This document shows, one piece after another, positions 35,993-44,724 of a stretch of 64,000 bases of DNA (positions are counted from its first letter, which is position 1; each line of letters begins with the position of its first letter). The DNA comes from UBA7803 sp040219135 (lineage in GTDB: Bacteria; Pseudomonadota; Gammaproteobacteria; Pseudomonadales; Azotimanducaceae): positions 92,190 through 156,189 of the forward strand of contig JAVJTA010000019.1 in the NCBI GenBank assembly GCA_040219135.1, written 5' to 3'. The notes under the pieces are model-generated. The model was not told the DNA's origin and did not search any database. It saw only the letters and a program-made list of their open reading frames with translations. The translations under genes and the position numbers were made by a program.

Positions 35993-36258
35993 GACCCACT
36001 CCAATCTCCGGGCGGCGGCGGCAGCTGCAGGTAGTAGCCTTCGGCCTCGATGCTCGCGAGCACCCGGCCGGCGTCGGCGCGGGCGAGCGAGCGCTCGGCG
36101 GTGAGCATCAGCGACAGCGCCTCCACCGGCTTGCCGAAGCGTTCGAGAAGCGCTTCCGGCACCGGGCCCAGGTCATCGCCCGCATCCACGTACAGATACA
36201 TGTCCGGCTTGCGGCTGCTCCGGTACACGCGCACGTGGCGACCCCGATCAGCGCTCAA
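35989..36258 (-). CDS. ycgL: YcgL-domain protein
   Basis: 89 residues with the YcgL pattern VRVYRSSRKPDMYLYVD and LLERFGKPVEALSLMLTAER. Structured, small, function not established. Overlaps rnd by ATGA upstream and ycgN by four bases downstream, so rnd-ycgL-ycgN are translationally coupled. Confidence 0.9.
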   Translation of the reverse strand: MSADRGRHVRVYRSSRKPDMYLYVDAGDDLGPVPEALLERFGKPVEALSLMLTAERSLARADAGRVLASIEAEGYYLQLPPPPGDWSGS

Positions 36259-37367
36259 CGGGCGCGCCCCAGGATCTCGCGGAACGCCTCCCCCACCAGC
36301 TCGTCGCGCCAGCCCAGATACGGCTCCGAGAGCTCGCCCGTGGCGGCGAACTCGCGAACACAGGCCTCGACCTCGCGCTTGCGCGCCAGCAGCTCCGGGG
36401 CCATGCCGAGCGCTTCGGCCCGCGCCCGGGCCAGATCGCGCAGGTCCCGCACCACGGCGTTGGCCGCGGCGTCCAGTGGCACCTCGGCCGCGGGCGGATG
36501 TTCGGTGGTTTCACTGCCGCGGGCATGGGCGTCCAGCAGATCATCCTCGTAGCGCCGCGCCACGCCGCGCGGCAGCACGTCGCGGACCTCGTCGGCGGCC
36601 ACCCGCTCGAGCTCCGCCAGGTGCAGCAGGTGCTCGTCGCGGACGATCCGGCTGCGCGGCCGGTCCTCGGCCATGGCCTGGCGTTCCCGCCAGGCGGCCA
36701 GCGCCTGCAGCCGGGCGCGGACCGGTCCCGGCAGCCGCCAGGCCTTCTTCATGGACAGGTAGTAGCGCTCCGGGTCGCCGAGCTCGAAGCGGCCGCGCCG
36801 GTCCATTTCCTCGCGAAACCAGTCGAACCGGCCGCGCTCGAGGAGCGCCTCATGAAGCCCGGCGTGCAGTGGCGGCAGGTACAGCACGTCCTCGGTCGCG
36901 TAGCGGACCTGCTCGTCCGACAGCGGTCGGGCGAGCCAGTCGGAGCGGGTCTCGTGCTGCACCAGCTCGATGCCCAGCCGCTCCTCCACCAGCCGGGTGA
37001 AGCTGACGCTGTAGTGCGGCGTGAGGAACGCGTTGGCCAGCTGAGTATCGAACAGCCCCACCGGAACCGCGCCGAAATGATGCCGCAGCAGTTCCAGATC
37101 TTCGGAGCACGCGTGCATGATCTTGGTCATGCGGCGGTCTTCCAGGATCTCCAGCAACGGGCTGAAATCCGCGATCTCCAGAGGATCGACCAGGAAAATC
37201 TCCTCGCCGTCGGACACCTGGTACAGCCCGGGGAGCGGGAAGAACGTGTCCGTGCGCTGAAACTCGGTGTCGATCCCGATGACGCGCCCCCAGCCGGCGA
37301 CGGCTTCCGCCAGCGCCCGGTCAGAGTCGATCCAGCTAACGGATGCTGCGGCGGCCTTGCAGGGCAT
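36255..37367 (-). CDS. rnd: Ribonuclease D
   Basis: 3'-5' exoribonuclease for tRNA 3'-end maturation. 370 residues: DEDDy exonuclease domain (IGIDTEFQRTDTFFP, then HACSEDLELLRHHFG, LANAF, and Y in VRYATEDVLYL) and two HRDC-like helical domains. The ATG at 37367 overlaps the end of recR by 32 bases; the frame upstream of it (to 37457) is a recR shadow. Intact and of normal length. Confidence 0.93.
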   Translation of the reverse strand: MPCKAAAASVSWIDSDRALAEAVAGWGRVIGIDTEFQRTDTFFPLPGLYQVSDGEEIFLVDPLEIADFSPLLEILEDRRMTKIMHACSEDLELLRHHFGAVPVGLFDTQLANAFLTPHYSVSFTRLVEERLGIELVQHETRSDWLARPLSDEQVRYATEDVLYLPPLHAGLHEALLERGRFDWFREEMDRRGRFELGDPERYYLSMKKAWRLPGPVRARLQALAAWRERQAMAEDRPRSRIVRDEHLLHLAELERVAADEVRDVLPRGVARRYEDDLLDAHARGSETTEHPPAAEVPLDAAANAVVRDLRDLARARAEALGMAPELLARKREVEACVREFAATGELSEPYLGWRDELVGEAFREILGRAR

Positions 37368-37935
37368 GGACCAGGGTCCCTCCGTCGATGTATTCGAGTT
37401 CGCCCCCGAGGGGCACGCCGTGAGCAATGCGGGTGACGTTGTCCACCACCCCGGCAAGCAGCTCGCTGATGTAGTGCGCGGTCGCTTCCCCTTCTACGGT
37501 GGGGTTGGTGGCGAGAATCACCTCTGCCGGCGCGAGTTCGCGGGCCCTGCGCTCGAGCAGATCCAGGCCCAGCGCCTCCGGGCCGACGCCGTCGATGGGC
37601 GACAGATGTCCGTGCAGAACGAAGTAGCGGCCGCGAAAGCCGCCGGCCTGCTCCAGCGCGAGGATGTCCGCAGCGGATTCCACCACGCAGAGCACCGCGT
37701 CGTCGCGGCGCGGATCGCTGCACAGACGGCACTGGGGGGTCTCCGAGAGATTACGACAGGTCTCGCACTCGCCGACCTTGTCCAGCGCCTCGACGAGCAC
37801 CTCGGCCAGGTGGCGGCCGCCGCTGCGATTGCGCTGCAGCAGGTGCAGGACCATGCGCTGGGCGCTCTTCGGCCCGACCCCGGGCAGCACCTGAAAGGCC
37901 TCGATCAGGCGGTCGATCAGCGGGCTCGTTCCCAT
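37336..37935 (-). CDS. recR: Recombination protein RecR
   Basis: 199 residues: helix-hairpin-helix LPGVGPKSAQRM, a zinc finger CETC...CRLC, and a Toprim domain (LCVVESAADILALEQAG; YFVLHGHLSPIDG). RecR loads RecA at gaps with RecFO. Its ATG overlaps the ybaB stop by one base (TGATG), giving the classic dnaX-ybaB-recR cluster. Confidence 0.97.
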   Translation of the reverse strand: MGTSPLIDRLIEAFQVLPGVGPKSAQRMVLHLLQRNRSGGRHLAEVLVEALDKVGECETCRNLSETPQCRLCSDPRRDDAVLCVVESAADILALEQAGGFRGRYFVLHGHLSPIDGVGPEALGLDLLERRARELAPAEVILATNPTVEGEATAHYISELLAGVVDNVTRIAHGVPLGGELEYIDGGTLVHALQGRRSIR

Positions 37936-38258
37936 CAGAGGTTGAACGGCATCTTGTCGAGCGGTAGACCCAGACCCGAGGCCATGCCGGCCATCTTCTC
38001 CCGGTGCGCGTCCGCGACTTTGCGCACGGCGTCGTTGCAGGCGGCCGCCACCAGATCTTCGAGCACCGCTTTGTCTTCGCCGAGCAGGCTGGGATCGATG
38101 TGCACGCGGCGCACTTCGTGGCGTCCGTTCATCGTCACCCGGACCAGACCGGCGCCGCTCTCACCATCGACTTCCGTGGCCGCCATTTCTTCCTGCATGC
38201 TCTGCATGCGTTCCTGCATGGCCTGAGCCTGCTTCATCAAGTCGCCGAGACCTTTCAT
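37935..38258 (-). CDS. ybaB: YbaB/EbfC nucleoid-associated protein
   Basis: 107 residues from the ATG at 38258 (MKGLGDLMKQAQAMQERMQS), the family N-terminus. It binds DNA as a dimer. The frame extends upstream to 38384, antisense-like and without family similarity. Between dnaX and recR. Confidence 0.95.
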   Translation of the reverse strand: MKGLGDLMKQAQAMQERMQSMQEEMAATEVDGESGAGLVRVTMNGRHEVRRVHIDPSLLGEDKAVLEDLVAAACNDAVRKVADAHREKMAGMASGLGLPLDKMPFNL

Positions 38259-38349
38259 CGGTGAATCCCGTTCCTGGAAAATGCTCAGTGTACTGCGCAA
38301 CGCCATCCGGCAGGACGCAGCGCATCCGTTTGCCCGCTGCCCCGGCCGC

Positions 38350-39891
38350 TTACTCGATGGGGCTGACGCCGTCGATGCGGCCACCGAATTCGCTCAGCAG
38401 CGTGCGCACGGTGTGATCGGTGGCCAGCGCCTGCTCGGCGGCCTGCTGGCGTTCGTCGCGCAGCCGCTGAAACCGCCGCGCCGGCGTTTCCTTCGCGACG
38501 TCGCCGATCTCCACGCGAACCTTCACCGCGAGCGCGGACTCGTGGGCCGCCAGGGCACGCTCGATGGCCGCGACCGGCGCCTCGGACAGCAAGGTATCGT
38601 GGGCCCGATCGAGGCGCAGCCGATAGACCCCGTCGGTGCGCTCGAGCAGTTCCGAATGCTCGGCGATCATGCGCGCGACCCCGGACAGGGACAGCGCCGA
38701 CACCAGTTCGTGCCAGGGCGCCGCGTCCGCCGGCAACTCCGCTTCCTGCGCGGCAGCGGCGGCTGCCGCCGGCGCCGCCGCCGGCACGGCAGAGTCTGCT
38801 TGCGCCCCCGGTCCGGCAGCGGCCGGCACGCTGCGGGCCTGGTCCGGGTCCGGGGCAAACGCCAGCATGCGCAGCAGCGTCATCTCCATGCCGCAGCGCG
38901 GATCCGGCGCGATCTGCAGGTCGCGATAGCCCATCAGGGCGATCTGGTAGTAGAGCTGGACCACTTCCGGGGCGAACGGCGCCGCATCGTTGGCGCCGAG
39001 CGCCTGTTGCACCGCCATGGCGTGAAACGCCGCGATGAGTTCCGCCAGCAGATCTTCGAAGTCCACCGCCCGATCGGCGAGCTCCGCCGTCACATCGAGA
39101 ATCCGCCGGGCATTCTGACTGGCAATGGCATCGAGCAGCGCGGCGATCTGATCGCGCCCCACCAGTCCGAGCATCTCGGCCACGTCGGTCGCCCGCACGG
39201 CGCCCTGGCCGTAGGCGATCGCCTGATCGGTGATCGACAGGGCATCGCGCATGCTGCCGCGGGCGGCGCCGGCAATGGTCGCGAGCGCGGGCACGTCGAA
39301 CTCTACCGTTTCCTCTTCGAGCGCCCGCGCCAGGTAGTCGGCGATGCGCTCGGCCGAGATGTTCTTCAGCTGGAACTGCAGAACACGGGACAGCACCGTA
39401 ACCGGGACCTTCTTCGGATCCGTGGTGGCGAGCAGGAACTTGACGTGCTCCGGCGGTTCTTCCAGCGTCTTCAGCAGGGCGTTGAAGCTGGACGCCGACA
39501 GCATGTGAACCTCGTCCACCAGATAGACCTTGTAGCGCCCACGGGTCGGCAGGTACTGAGCGTTCTCCAGCAGTTCGCGGGTGTCGTCGACCCGGGTCCG
39601 GGAGGCCGCATCCACCTCGATCAGATCGACGAACCGGTTCTCCGCCACTTCGATGCAGATCGAACACTCGCCGCACGGCGTCGACGACACGCCGCGTTCG
39701 CAATTCAGGCACTTGGCCAGAACCCGGGCAATGGTGGTCTTGCCGACCCCGCGGGTGCCGGTGAACAGGTAGGCGTGATGCAGCCGGTCATGGTCGAGGG
39801 CATGGCGCAGTGCACGCACGACGTGTTCCTGACCCACCAGCGCATCGAACGTGGCGGGCCGCAGCTTGCGGGCCAAAACCTGGTAACTCAT
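38350..39891 (-). CDS. dnaX: DNA polymerase III subunit gamma/tau
   Basis: 513 residues from the ATG at 39891 (MSYQVLARKLRPATFDALVG). Walker A GTRGVGKTTIA, a four-cysteine zinc site beginning CLNCERGVSSTPCGECSIC, and sensor-1 LLATTDPKKVP are present. The tau-type C-terminus is present after an Ala-rich linker (about 345-375, AAGPGAQADSAVPAAAPAAA), somewhat shorter than E. coli tau. I did not find a convincing A-rich frameshift slippery site, so a separate gamma form is not shown. Clamp-loader function. The frame upstream of 39891 is not coding. Confidence 0.95.
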   Translation of the reverse strand: MSYQVLARKLRPATFDALVGQEHVVRALRHALDHDRLHHAYLFTGTRGVGKTTIARVLAKCLNCERGVSSTPCGECSICIEVAENRFVDLIEVDAASRTRVDDTRELLENAQYLPTRGRYKVYLVDEVHMLSASSFNALLKTLEEPPEHVKFLLATTDPKKVPVTVLSRVLQFQLKNISAERIADYLARALEEETVEFDVPALATIAGAARGSMRDALSITDQAIAYGQGAVRATDVAEMLGLVGRDQIAALLDAIASQNARRILDVTAELADRAVDFEDLLAELIAAFHAMAVQQALGANDAAPFAPEVVQLYYQIALMGYRDLQIAPDPRCGMEMTLLRMLAFAPDPDQARSVPAAAGPGAQADSAVPAAAPAAAAAAAQEAELPADAAPWHELVSALSLSGVARMIAEHSELLERTDGVYRLRLDRAHDTLLSEAPVAAIERALAAHESALAVKVRVEIGDVAKETPARRFQRLRDERQQAAEQALATDHTVRTLLSEFGGRIDGVSPIE

Positions 39892-39988
39892 CGCCCGGCA
39901 TTGTAGTAGCTTCGCCTCTGCCGTGTCCCGCCTCCGTCGGCCCGAGCCGTCAGGAGGGTCAGCGGTCCTTACGCCTGCAGGAGATTCC

Positions 39989-40684
39989 ATGAGCTTCAGC
40001 GATCCATCCCCCGTCGTCATCGGCCACCGCGGCGCCGCCGGTCTGGTCGCCGAAAACACCCTGCCGAGCTTCCGCCGCGCCTATGCGTGCGGGGTCAATG
40101 CCGTGGAGCTGGACGTCTACACCGTGGCCGGCGAGCTGGTGGTGTTTCACGACGAGACCCTGGACCGGACCACGGACGGCACCGGCACCCTGCTCGGCCA
40201 GTCGCTGGACAGCCTGCGGCGCCTCGACGCCGGCGGCGGCTGGCCGGTGCCGTTTCTCACCGAGGTGGTCGCCGAGCTGCCGACCGGCGTCGGCTTGAAC
40301 GTTGAGCTGAAGGGCCCGGAAACCGCGGCGCCCGCCGCCGCGTTCATCGCCCGCCGTCCCGACGTGGACTGGCTGGTGTCGTCGTTCGACCATCGCCAGC
40401 TCGCCGATTTCCGGCGCCTGGATCGCCGGACCCGGGTCGCGCCGCTGTTCAACCGCTGGCGCGAAGACGCCTGGAAGGTCGCGGCAGAGCTCGATGCCTG
40501 GGCGGTCAATCTGTCCCGGCGTGCGGCGACGACGGAGCGACTGCAGCGGGCCGGCGAACTCGGGTTGCGGGTTTTCGTCTACACGATCAACGACCTCGAA
40601 AGCGCCCGGGCGCTGATCGCGAACGGCGCGAGCGGGGTGTTCACCGACCTTCCGGACCGGATCGCAGCGCGGACTCTGACCTGA
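39989..40684 (+). CDS. Glycerophosphodiester phosphodiesterase
   Basis: 231 residues. GDPD catalytic residues are in VIGHRGAAGLVAENTLPSF (His and Arg), ELDVYT, VVFHDETLDRTTDG and NVELKG. It hydrolyses glycerophosphodiesters to glycerol-3-phosphate and alcohol; no signal peptide, so cytoplasmic like UgpQ. AGGAG precedes the ATG at 39989. Divergent from dnaX with about 97 bases between. Confidence 0.92.
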   Translation: MSFSDPSPVVIGHRGAAGLVAENTLPSFRRAYACGVNAVELDVYTVAGELVVFHDETLDRTTDGTGTLLGQSLDSLRRLDAGGGWPVPFLTEVVAELPTGVGLNVELKGPETAAPAAAFIARRPDVDWLVSSFDHRQLADFRRLDRRTRVAPLFNRWREDAWKVAAELDAWAVNLSRRAATTERLQRAGELGLRVFVYTINDLESARALIANGASGVFTDLPDRIAARTLT

Positions 40685-40712
40685 TCGGCCGATCGGCCCC
40701 GACCTGCCTAGA

Positions 40713-40931
40713 TCAACCGAGGCGATTCAGTTCCCGGTCGAGTCGATAGCGGTCGTCGGTGACGATCTCCTCGAGAACCGCGACCCGCTCCTTGAGCGCC
40801 TCGATTTCGGCCATCGCTTCGTCGCCTGGACCCTGGCGGAGCGTCGCCCGCTTGGTCTTGAGGAAGTTGTTCAATACCCCCGCCAGACAGGATATGGCGA
40901 CGATGATGACGACCATGGTGAAAACGTCCAT
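40713..40931 (-). CDS. PspB-like small membrane protein at the end of the psp operon
   Basis: 72 residues: one N-terminal transmembrane helix (VFTMVVIIVAISCLAGVLNNF) and a charged coiled-coil tail (AEIEALKERVAVLEEIVTDD). The layout is that of PspB, and the tail matches the end of the PspC protein nearby (tail pattern LQRELNKIDGG against DRELNRLG). It lies 37 bases after pspC, the position of pspD in E. coli. Probably an additional membrane component of the phage-shock response. Confidence 0.75.
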   Translation of the reverse strand: MDVFTMVVIIVAISCLAGVLNNFLKTKRATLRQGPGDEAMAEIEALKERVAVLEEIVTDDRYRLDRELNRLG

Positions 40932-40968
40932 ACCTTCTCCCTAACGCCTCCCGTCCGGACCGATCGGT

Positions 40969-41688
40969 CTAGCGGACGGAATCGGCGCCACCATCGATCT
41001 TGTTGAGCTCGCGCTGCAGTTCGTATTGCCCCGAGGTCACGTGGGTTTCCATGCGCCGCAGGCGCAGTTCGACCTCGGTGAGATCGGCCTGCACGTTGCG
41101 CAGACTGTAGCGGGGCGACAGACGCGGGCCCAGTTCCGGCGCCGGCGAGCGATGATCATGGCGGCCCTGATCGGCCGCGTCGCCGGCCTGGCGGCGGCGT
41201 CGGCGCGACGGTTCCTCACCGGCCCTGGGCGGCTTTCCCATGACGAAATACGCGATCCAGTACGCGGGGAAGACGATGGTCGGGAAGAACAGCAGCCCGG
41301 TGACGGCGATGCACCGGACCACCCAGGGTTCCACGCTGTAGTAGCGGGCGATTCCGGCGCACACGCCGCCGATCTTCTCCCGCGCCGGGTCGCGATAGAG
41401 ACGTCGCGGCAGGCCTTCCAGGGAATCCTCACGGTAGCGCCGGCCTGCACCTGCGGAGGCTGCGGAAGCACGGCGTCCATGGCGTCCGATCTCCCGCTCC
41501 AGGCGCCGGGTGGTCTCGTCGATGAATGCCGAGGCCCGGTCCGAGACCTGACCGCGCGCGCTGCTGACCAGCTCGTCCACGGCGCGCTCGAGACGCGCCA
41601 CGGATTCCTGGAAGTCGCCGGAGCGGCCGGCCCCGGGCCGCGTGCCCGCATCGTCATGTCGCTGACTGTCGGCTCTGCCATCACTCAT
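40969..41688 (-). CDS. pspC: PspC-domain envelope stress protein
   Basis: 239 residues. A long charged N-terminal region (1-95) comes first, then a PspC domain (LYRDPAREKIGGVCAGIARYY, transmembrane segment CIAVTGLLFFPTIVFPAYWI). A C-terminal coiled-coil-like tail follows (LTEVELRLRRMETHV). PspC senses envelope stress with PspB and controls PspA location. The N-terminal extension makes it longer than E. coli PspC (119 residues). Its start overlaps pspB by 8 bases. Confidence 0.9.
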   Translation of the reverse strand: MSDGRADSQRHDDAGTRPGAGRSGDFQESVARLERAVDELVSSARGQVSDRASAFIDETTRRLEREIGRHGRRASAASAGAGRRYREDSLEGLPRRLYRDPAREKIGGVCAGIARYYSVEPWVVRCIAVTGLLFFPTIVFPAYWIAYFVMGKPPRAGEEPSRRRRRQAGDAADQGRHDHRSPAPELGPRLSPRYSLRNVQADLTEVELRLRRMETHVTSGQYELQRELNKIDGGADSVR

Positions 41689-41926
41689 GACGGTACTCCG
41701 CGCTCATGCGGTTGCGCCATCCTGGAGTCTCGCTGTCGAGAATCGACTCCAGCGTTTCGATCCGTTCGACCATCCGTTCCGCCTTCGCCGCGAGATTCTC
41801 GAGCTCCGCGCGCTCGTCCTCGGACAGCGTGCTCTGCGACCTCTGCTTGCTGCGATAGTGCATGAAGATCCAGATCGGCGCGACGAACACCATGAAGATG
41901 ATGGTCGGTGCCAGCAAGAATTCCAT
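41681..41926 (-). CDS. pspB: Phage shock protein B
   Basis: 81 residues with an N-terminal transmembrane helix (LLAPTIIFMVFVAPIWIFMHY) and a coiled coil (LENLAAKAERMVERIETLES), the PspB signature. Second gene of pspABC, nine bases after pspA. Acts with PspC at the inner membrane. Confidence 0.93.
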   Translation of the reverse strand: MEFLLAPTIIFMVFVAPIWIFMHYRSKQRSQSTLSEDERAELENLAAKAERMVERIETLESILDSETPGWRNRMSAEYRHE

Positions 41927-41935
41927 GACCGTTCC

Positions 41936-42664
41936 TTAGCCGTTGGCCGACGTATTGCCCTCGCCGTGACCGCCCACCGGTCCGGCCTGCGGCGCCGGCG
42001 CCGGAGCCGTGCCGCCAACGCGCGCCTTGAGCGCCTGCAACTCCGCGTCGATGCGTTCGTCCTCTTCGAGTTCCTCGATCTCTTCGGCCAGGGTCTTCTG
42101 ACCCAGGTCGTAGGACTCGACCTGGCCTTCCAGATCTTCCATCTTGCGCTCGTAGGTCTCGAACCGCTGCATCGCATCGTCGATGCTGTGATCCGCCAGC
42201 TTCTGCCGGGCGCCGAGCCGCGACTGGGCGGCCTTGCCGCGCAGTATGATCGCGCTCTGACGCGCTTTGGCGTCCTTGATCTTCGCCTGCAGTGCGGCGA
42301 TGTCGCCACTCAGCTTGGCCAGCGTATCGTCCAGGATTTGCAGATCCCGGTCGAGCAGCTCGCGGGCTTCGCTTGCCTTGTTGCGTTCCACCAGCGCGCC
42401 CTTGGCGAGATCGTCGCGGCCCTTCTGCACCGCCACCTCCGCCTTGCGCTCCCACTCACCGGCTTCCTTGCGCAACCAGTCCTGTCGCCGCATCACTTCC
42501 TTGCGGTCGGCAATGGCGCGCGCCGAGGTGCTGCGGACTTCGACCAGCGCCTCTTCCATTTCCTGGATGATCAGCCGGACCATCTTTTCCGGATCTTCCG
42601 CCTTGTCGAGAATGGCGTTGATGTTGGAATTGATGATGTCCGTGATTCGCGAAAAGATGCCCAT
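41936..42664 (-). CDS. pspA: Phage shock protein A
   Basis: 242 residues, coiled coil throughout, starting with the amphipathic membrane-binding helix MGIFSRITDIINSNINAIL. ESCRT-III-like PspA binds damaged inner membrane and inhibits PspF in unstressed cells. The frame extends to 42799, but the ATG at 42664 gives the family start. A sigma-54-type promoter lies about 95 bases upstream and pspF is divergent, the standard psp layout. Confidence 0.96.
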   Translation of the reverse strand: MGIFSRITDIINSNINAILDKAEDPEKMVRLIIQEMEEALVEVRSTSARAIADRKEVMRRQDWLRKEAGEWERKAEVAVQKGRDDLAKGALVERNKASEARELLDRDLQILDDTLAKLSGDIAALQAKIKDAKARQSAIILRGKAAQSRLGARQKLADHSIDDAMQRFETYERKMEDLEGQVESYDLGQKTLAEEIEELEEDERIDAELQALKARVGGTAPAPAPQAGPVGGHGEGNTSANG

Positions 42665-42759
42665 TGTCTTCCTGCCTCCAGTTGGCTCGAGGGTTTTCCT
42701 CGGAGGTGCCGTCCCGGGCTTGGGGGTCAGCCCGGGTACGGCGACTGCCCCTTCTTCAA

Positions 42760-42775
42760 TACAGTATCCGTGCCA
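42760..42775 (-). promoter_or_regulatory. Sigma-54-type promoter of pspABC
   Basis: Minus-strand TGGCACG-GATA-CTGTA matches the -24/-12 consensus TGGCACG-N4-TTGCW except for C in place of T and T in place of C in the -12 box. Spacing of the GG and GT elements is exact. PspF binding sites would be expected in 42776-42896. This supports PspF control of pspABC. Confidence 0.65.
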
Positions 42776-42896
42776 GCTCTGGCTAGAAACGCTAACCACT
42801 TGTTTTAGTTGCGTATTTTAGGGGCCACCCGCTCGGCACACGAGGATTCGCGGTCGACCGATGGCATCGTTCGCCAACTGTTGGCAGAATCCGCCG

Positions 42897-43973
42897 ATGG
42901 CCAACGAGCAGGACCGATTGCTGGGCGAGTCCCCGGCCATGTTGAAGACCCTTGAGGAGGTGTCGAAGGTCGCGCCGCTCGACAAGCCCGTGCTGGTCGT
43001 CGGCGAGCGCGGGACCGGCAAGGAACTGATCGCCGCGCGCCTGCACTACCTGTCGAACCGCTGGGAAGGCCAGTTCCTCAAACTGAACTGCGCCGCCATC
43101 AACGATTCTCTGCTCGAGACCGAACTGTTCGGTCACGAGGCCGGCGCCTTCACCGGGGCCACCAAGACCCACCACGGCCGCTTCGAGCGCGCCAACGGGG
43201 GCACCCTGTTCCTCGACGAACTCGCCAACACGTCGATGCGGGTCCAGGAGAAGCTGCTGCGGGTAATCGAGTACGGCGAGTACGAGCGGGTCGGCGGCAG
43301 CCGCATGCTGACCTGCGACGTGCGTCTGGTGGCCGCCACGAACGAGGACCTCCCTGCCCGGGCGGAGGCCGGCGAGTTCCGCTTCGATCTGCTGGATCGG
43401 CTGGCGTTCGACGTGATCACCCTGCCACCGTTGCGCGAGCGCGAGGAGGACATCCTGCTGCTCGCCGAACACTTTGCCATCACCATGGCCAACGAACTCG
43501 AGCGCGAGCTGTTCGCCGGTTTCAGCAGCCGCGCCCAGGCGACCCTGACCGGCTACCGCTGGCCGGGCAACGTGCGCGAACTGAAGAACGTCGTGGAGCG
43601 CTGCGTCTACCGCACGCCGGCGGACCAGGAAGTCGACGAGATCGTCTTCGATCCGTTCGAGTCACCCTATCGCCCTACCGCCTCGTCCGCCCGCGCCGCT
43701 GCGCGCAGCAACGGGGCCGCGGCCGCCACGACGCCTGCGGGCGCCGCGCCGACGGGCGCGCCGCCACCCGCGGCCGCTGACGATGCCAGCGCAGATCCCA
43801 CCGCCCTGCCCGTGGACATGAAGCAGACCGTTCAGGACTTCGAGATCGACCTGATCGAGCGGGCCATGGACCAGGCTCGGCACAATCAGCGCAAGGCCGC
43901 CGAGCTGCTCGGGCTCACCTACCATCAGCTGCGCGGCTATCTGAAGAAGTTCGATCTGCTGAAAAAGGACTGA
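42897..43973 (+). CDS. pspF: Psp operon transcriptional activator PspF
   Basis: 358 residues. The AAA+ sigma-54 activator core has Walker A GERGTGKE (36-43), the sigma-54 contact loop GAFTGA (83-88) and Walker B GGTLFLDEL. There is no N-terminal regulatory domain, as in other PspF. The C-terminal DNA-binding helix-turn-helix is RKAAELLGLTYHQLRGYLKK. An Ala/Pro-rich linker of about 45 residues (265-310) before it is longer than in E. coli. The start at 42897 matches the E. coli N-terminus; an ATG at 42861 is in frame. Confidence 0.95.
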   Translation: MANEQDRLLGESPAMLKTLEEVSKVAPLDKPVLVVGERGTGKELIAARLHYLSNRWEGQFLKLNCAAINDSLLETELFGHEAGAFTGATKTHHGRFERANGGTLFLDELANTSMRVQEKLLRVIEYGEYERVGGSRMLTCDVRLVAATNEDLPARAEAGEFRFDLLDRLAFDVITLPPLREREEDILLLAEHFAITMANELERELFAGFSSRAQATLTGYRWPGNVRELKNVVERCVYRTPADQEVDEIVFDPFESPYRPTASSARAAARSNGAAAATTPAGAAPTGAPPPAAADDASADPTALPVDMKQTVQDFEIDLIERAMDQARHNQRKAAELLGLTYHQLRGYLKKFDLLKKD

Positions 43974-44075
43974 CGTCCGCGACCATGCCAGCGTCACCTG
44001 TTCACACAAATTTGATCCCGTTGAGCTATCATTGCTGCATTGCACCATCCTGGCAAAACTCATGGCGCTCGAAGC

Positions 44076-44690
44076 ATGCCCCCTGCAGTAGCCCCTGCTC
44101 AAAGCCGCCCCCGGCCCGCCGTGCGTCCTGGCACCCTGACGGACGGGCAACGCGTGGACCTGGCCTTCATCGGTCCGGCGGATCGCGCCGACCTGCTGCG
44201 CGGCTTCGAAGGCCTGTCGTCGCGGTCACGCTACCTGCGCTTCTTTTCCCGGATGCGGATGCTGCCGACGTTCATCGTCGACGGCCTGGTGAACACGGAC
44301 GGCACAGACCACGTTGCCATCGGTGCCCGACTGATCGACGAGTCCGGTCATGTCGACCCGACCGTCGTCGGGGTCGCCCGGTTTTTCCGCGCCGAATCCG
44401 GTGCGACGGTGGCCGAACCGTCGGTGGCGGTGGTGGACACGCTTCAGGGCCGCGGCCTGGGTCGGTTGCTGCTGCGTCGCCTGACCCGCGAAGCGCGGGC
44501 TCAGGGCATCACCCACTTCCGAGCCCACGCGCTGGCGGACAACGCCCGCATCCGCAGGATCCTGCGTGCCTCCAACGGTACGATCGTCGAGCACGACGGA
44601 CCGGTCCTGGTCTACGACGTCGACATCCGCCGGCGCGGGTCGCGGCCGGGCCGCCTGCGGCGGATGCTCGGCGCCATGGTCGGCCACTGA
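44076..44690 (+). CDS. GNAT-family N-acetyltransferase
   Basis: 204 residues with a GNAT fold: acetyl-CoA-binding VVDTLQGRGLGRLLLRRLTR (Q/R-x-x-G-x-G/A motif), preceded by VGVARFFR and followed by GITHFRAHALADNARIRRIL. The opening segment RADLLRGFEGLSSRSRYLRFFS resembles GNAT domains of Pat-like protein acetyltransferases. The frame starts at a TTG at 44040; the ATG at 44076 is preferred although its ribosome site is weak. Followed by a GH13 gene on the same strand. Substrate not known. Confidence 0.82.
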   Translation: MPPAVAPAQSRPRPAVRPGTLTDGQRVDLAFIGPADRADLLRGFEGLSSRSRYLRFFSRMRMLPTFIVDGLVNTDGTDHVAIGARLIDESGHVDPTVVGVARFFRAESGATVAEPSVAVVDTLQGRGLGRLLLRRLTREARAQGITHFRAHALADNARIRRILRASNGTIVEHDGPVLVYDVDIRRRGSRPGRLRRMLGAMVGH

Positions 44691-44724
44691 TCCGGACGGC
44701 TGATCCTGCCGTGGCCCGGGCCCG

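Noticed and set aside
39892..39988. Possible 4.5S/SRP RNA upstream of dnaX
   Set aside because: The gap is short and lacks the conserved GGAA/AGCA apical sequence of SRP RNA.
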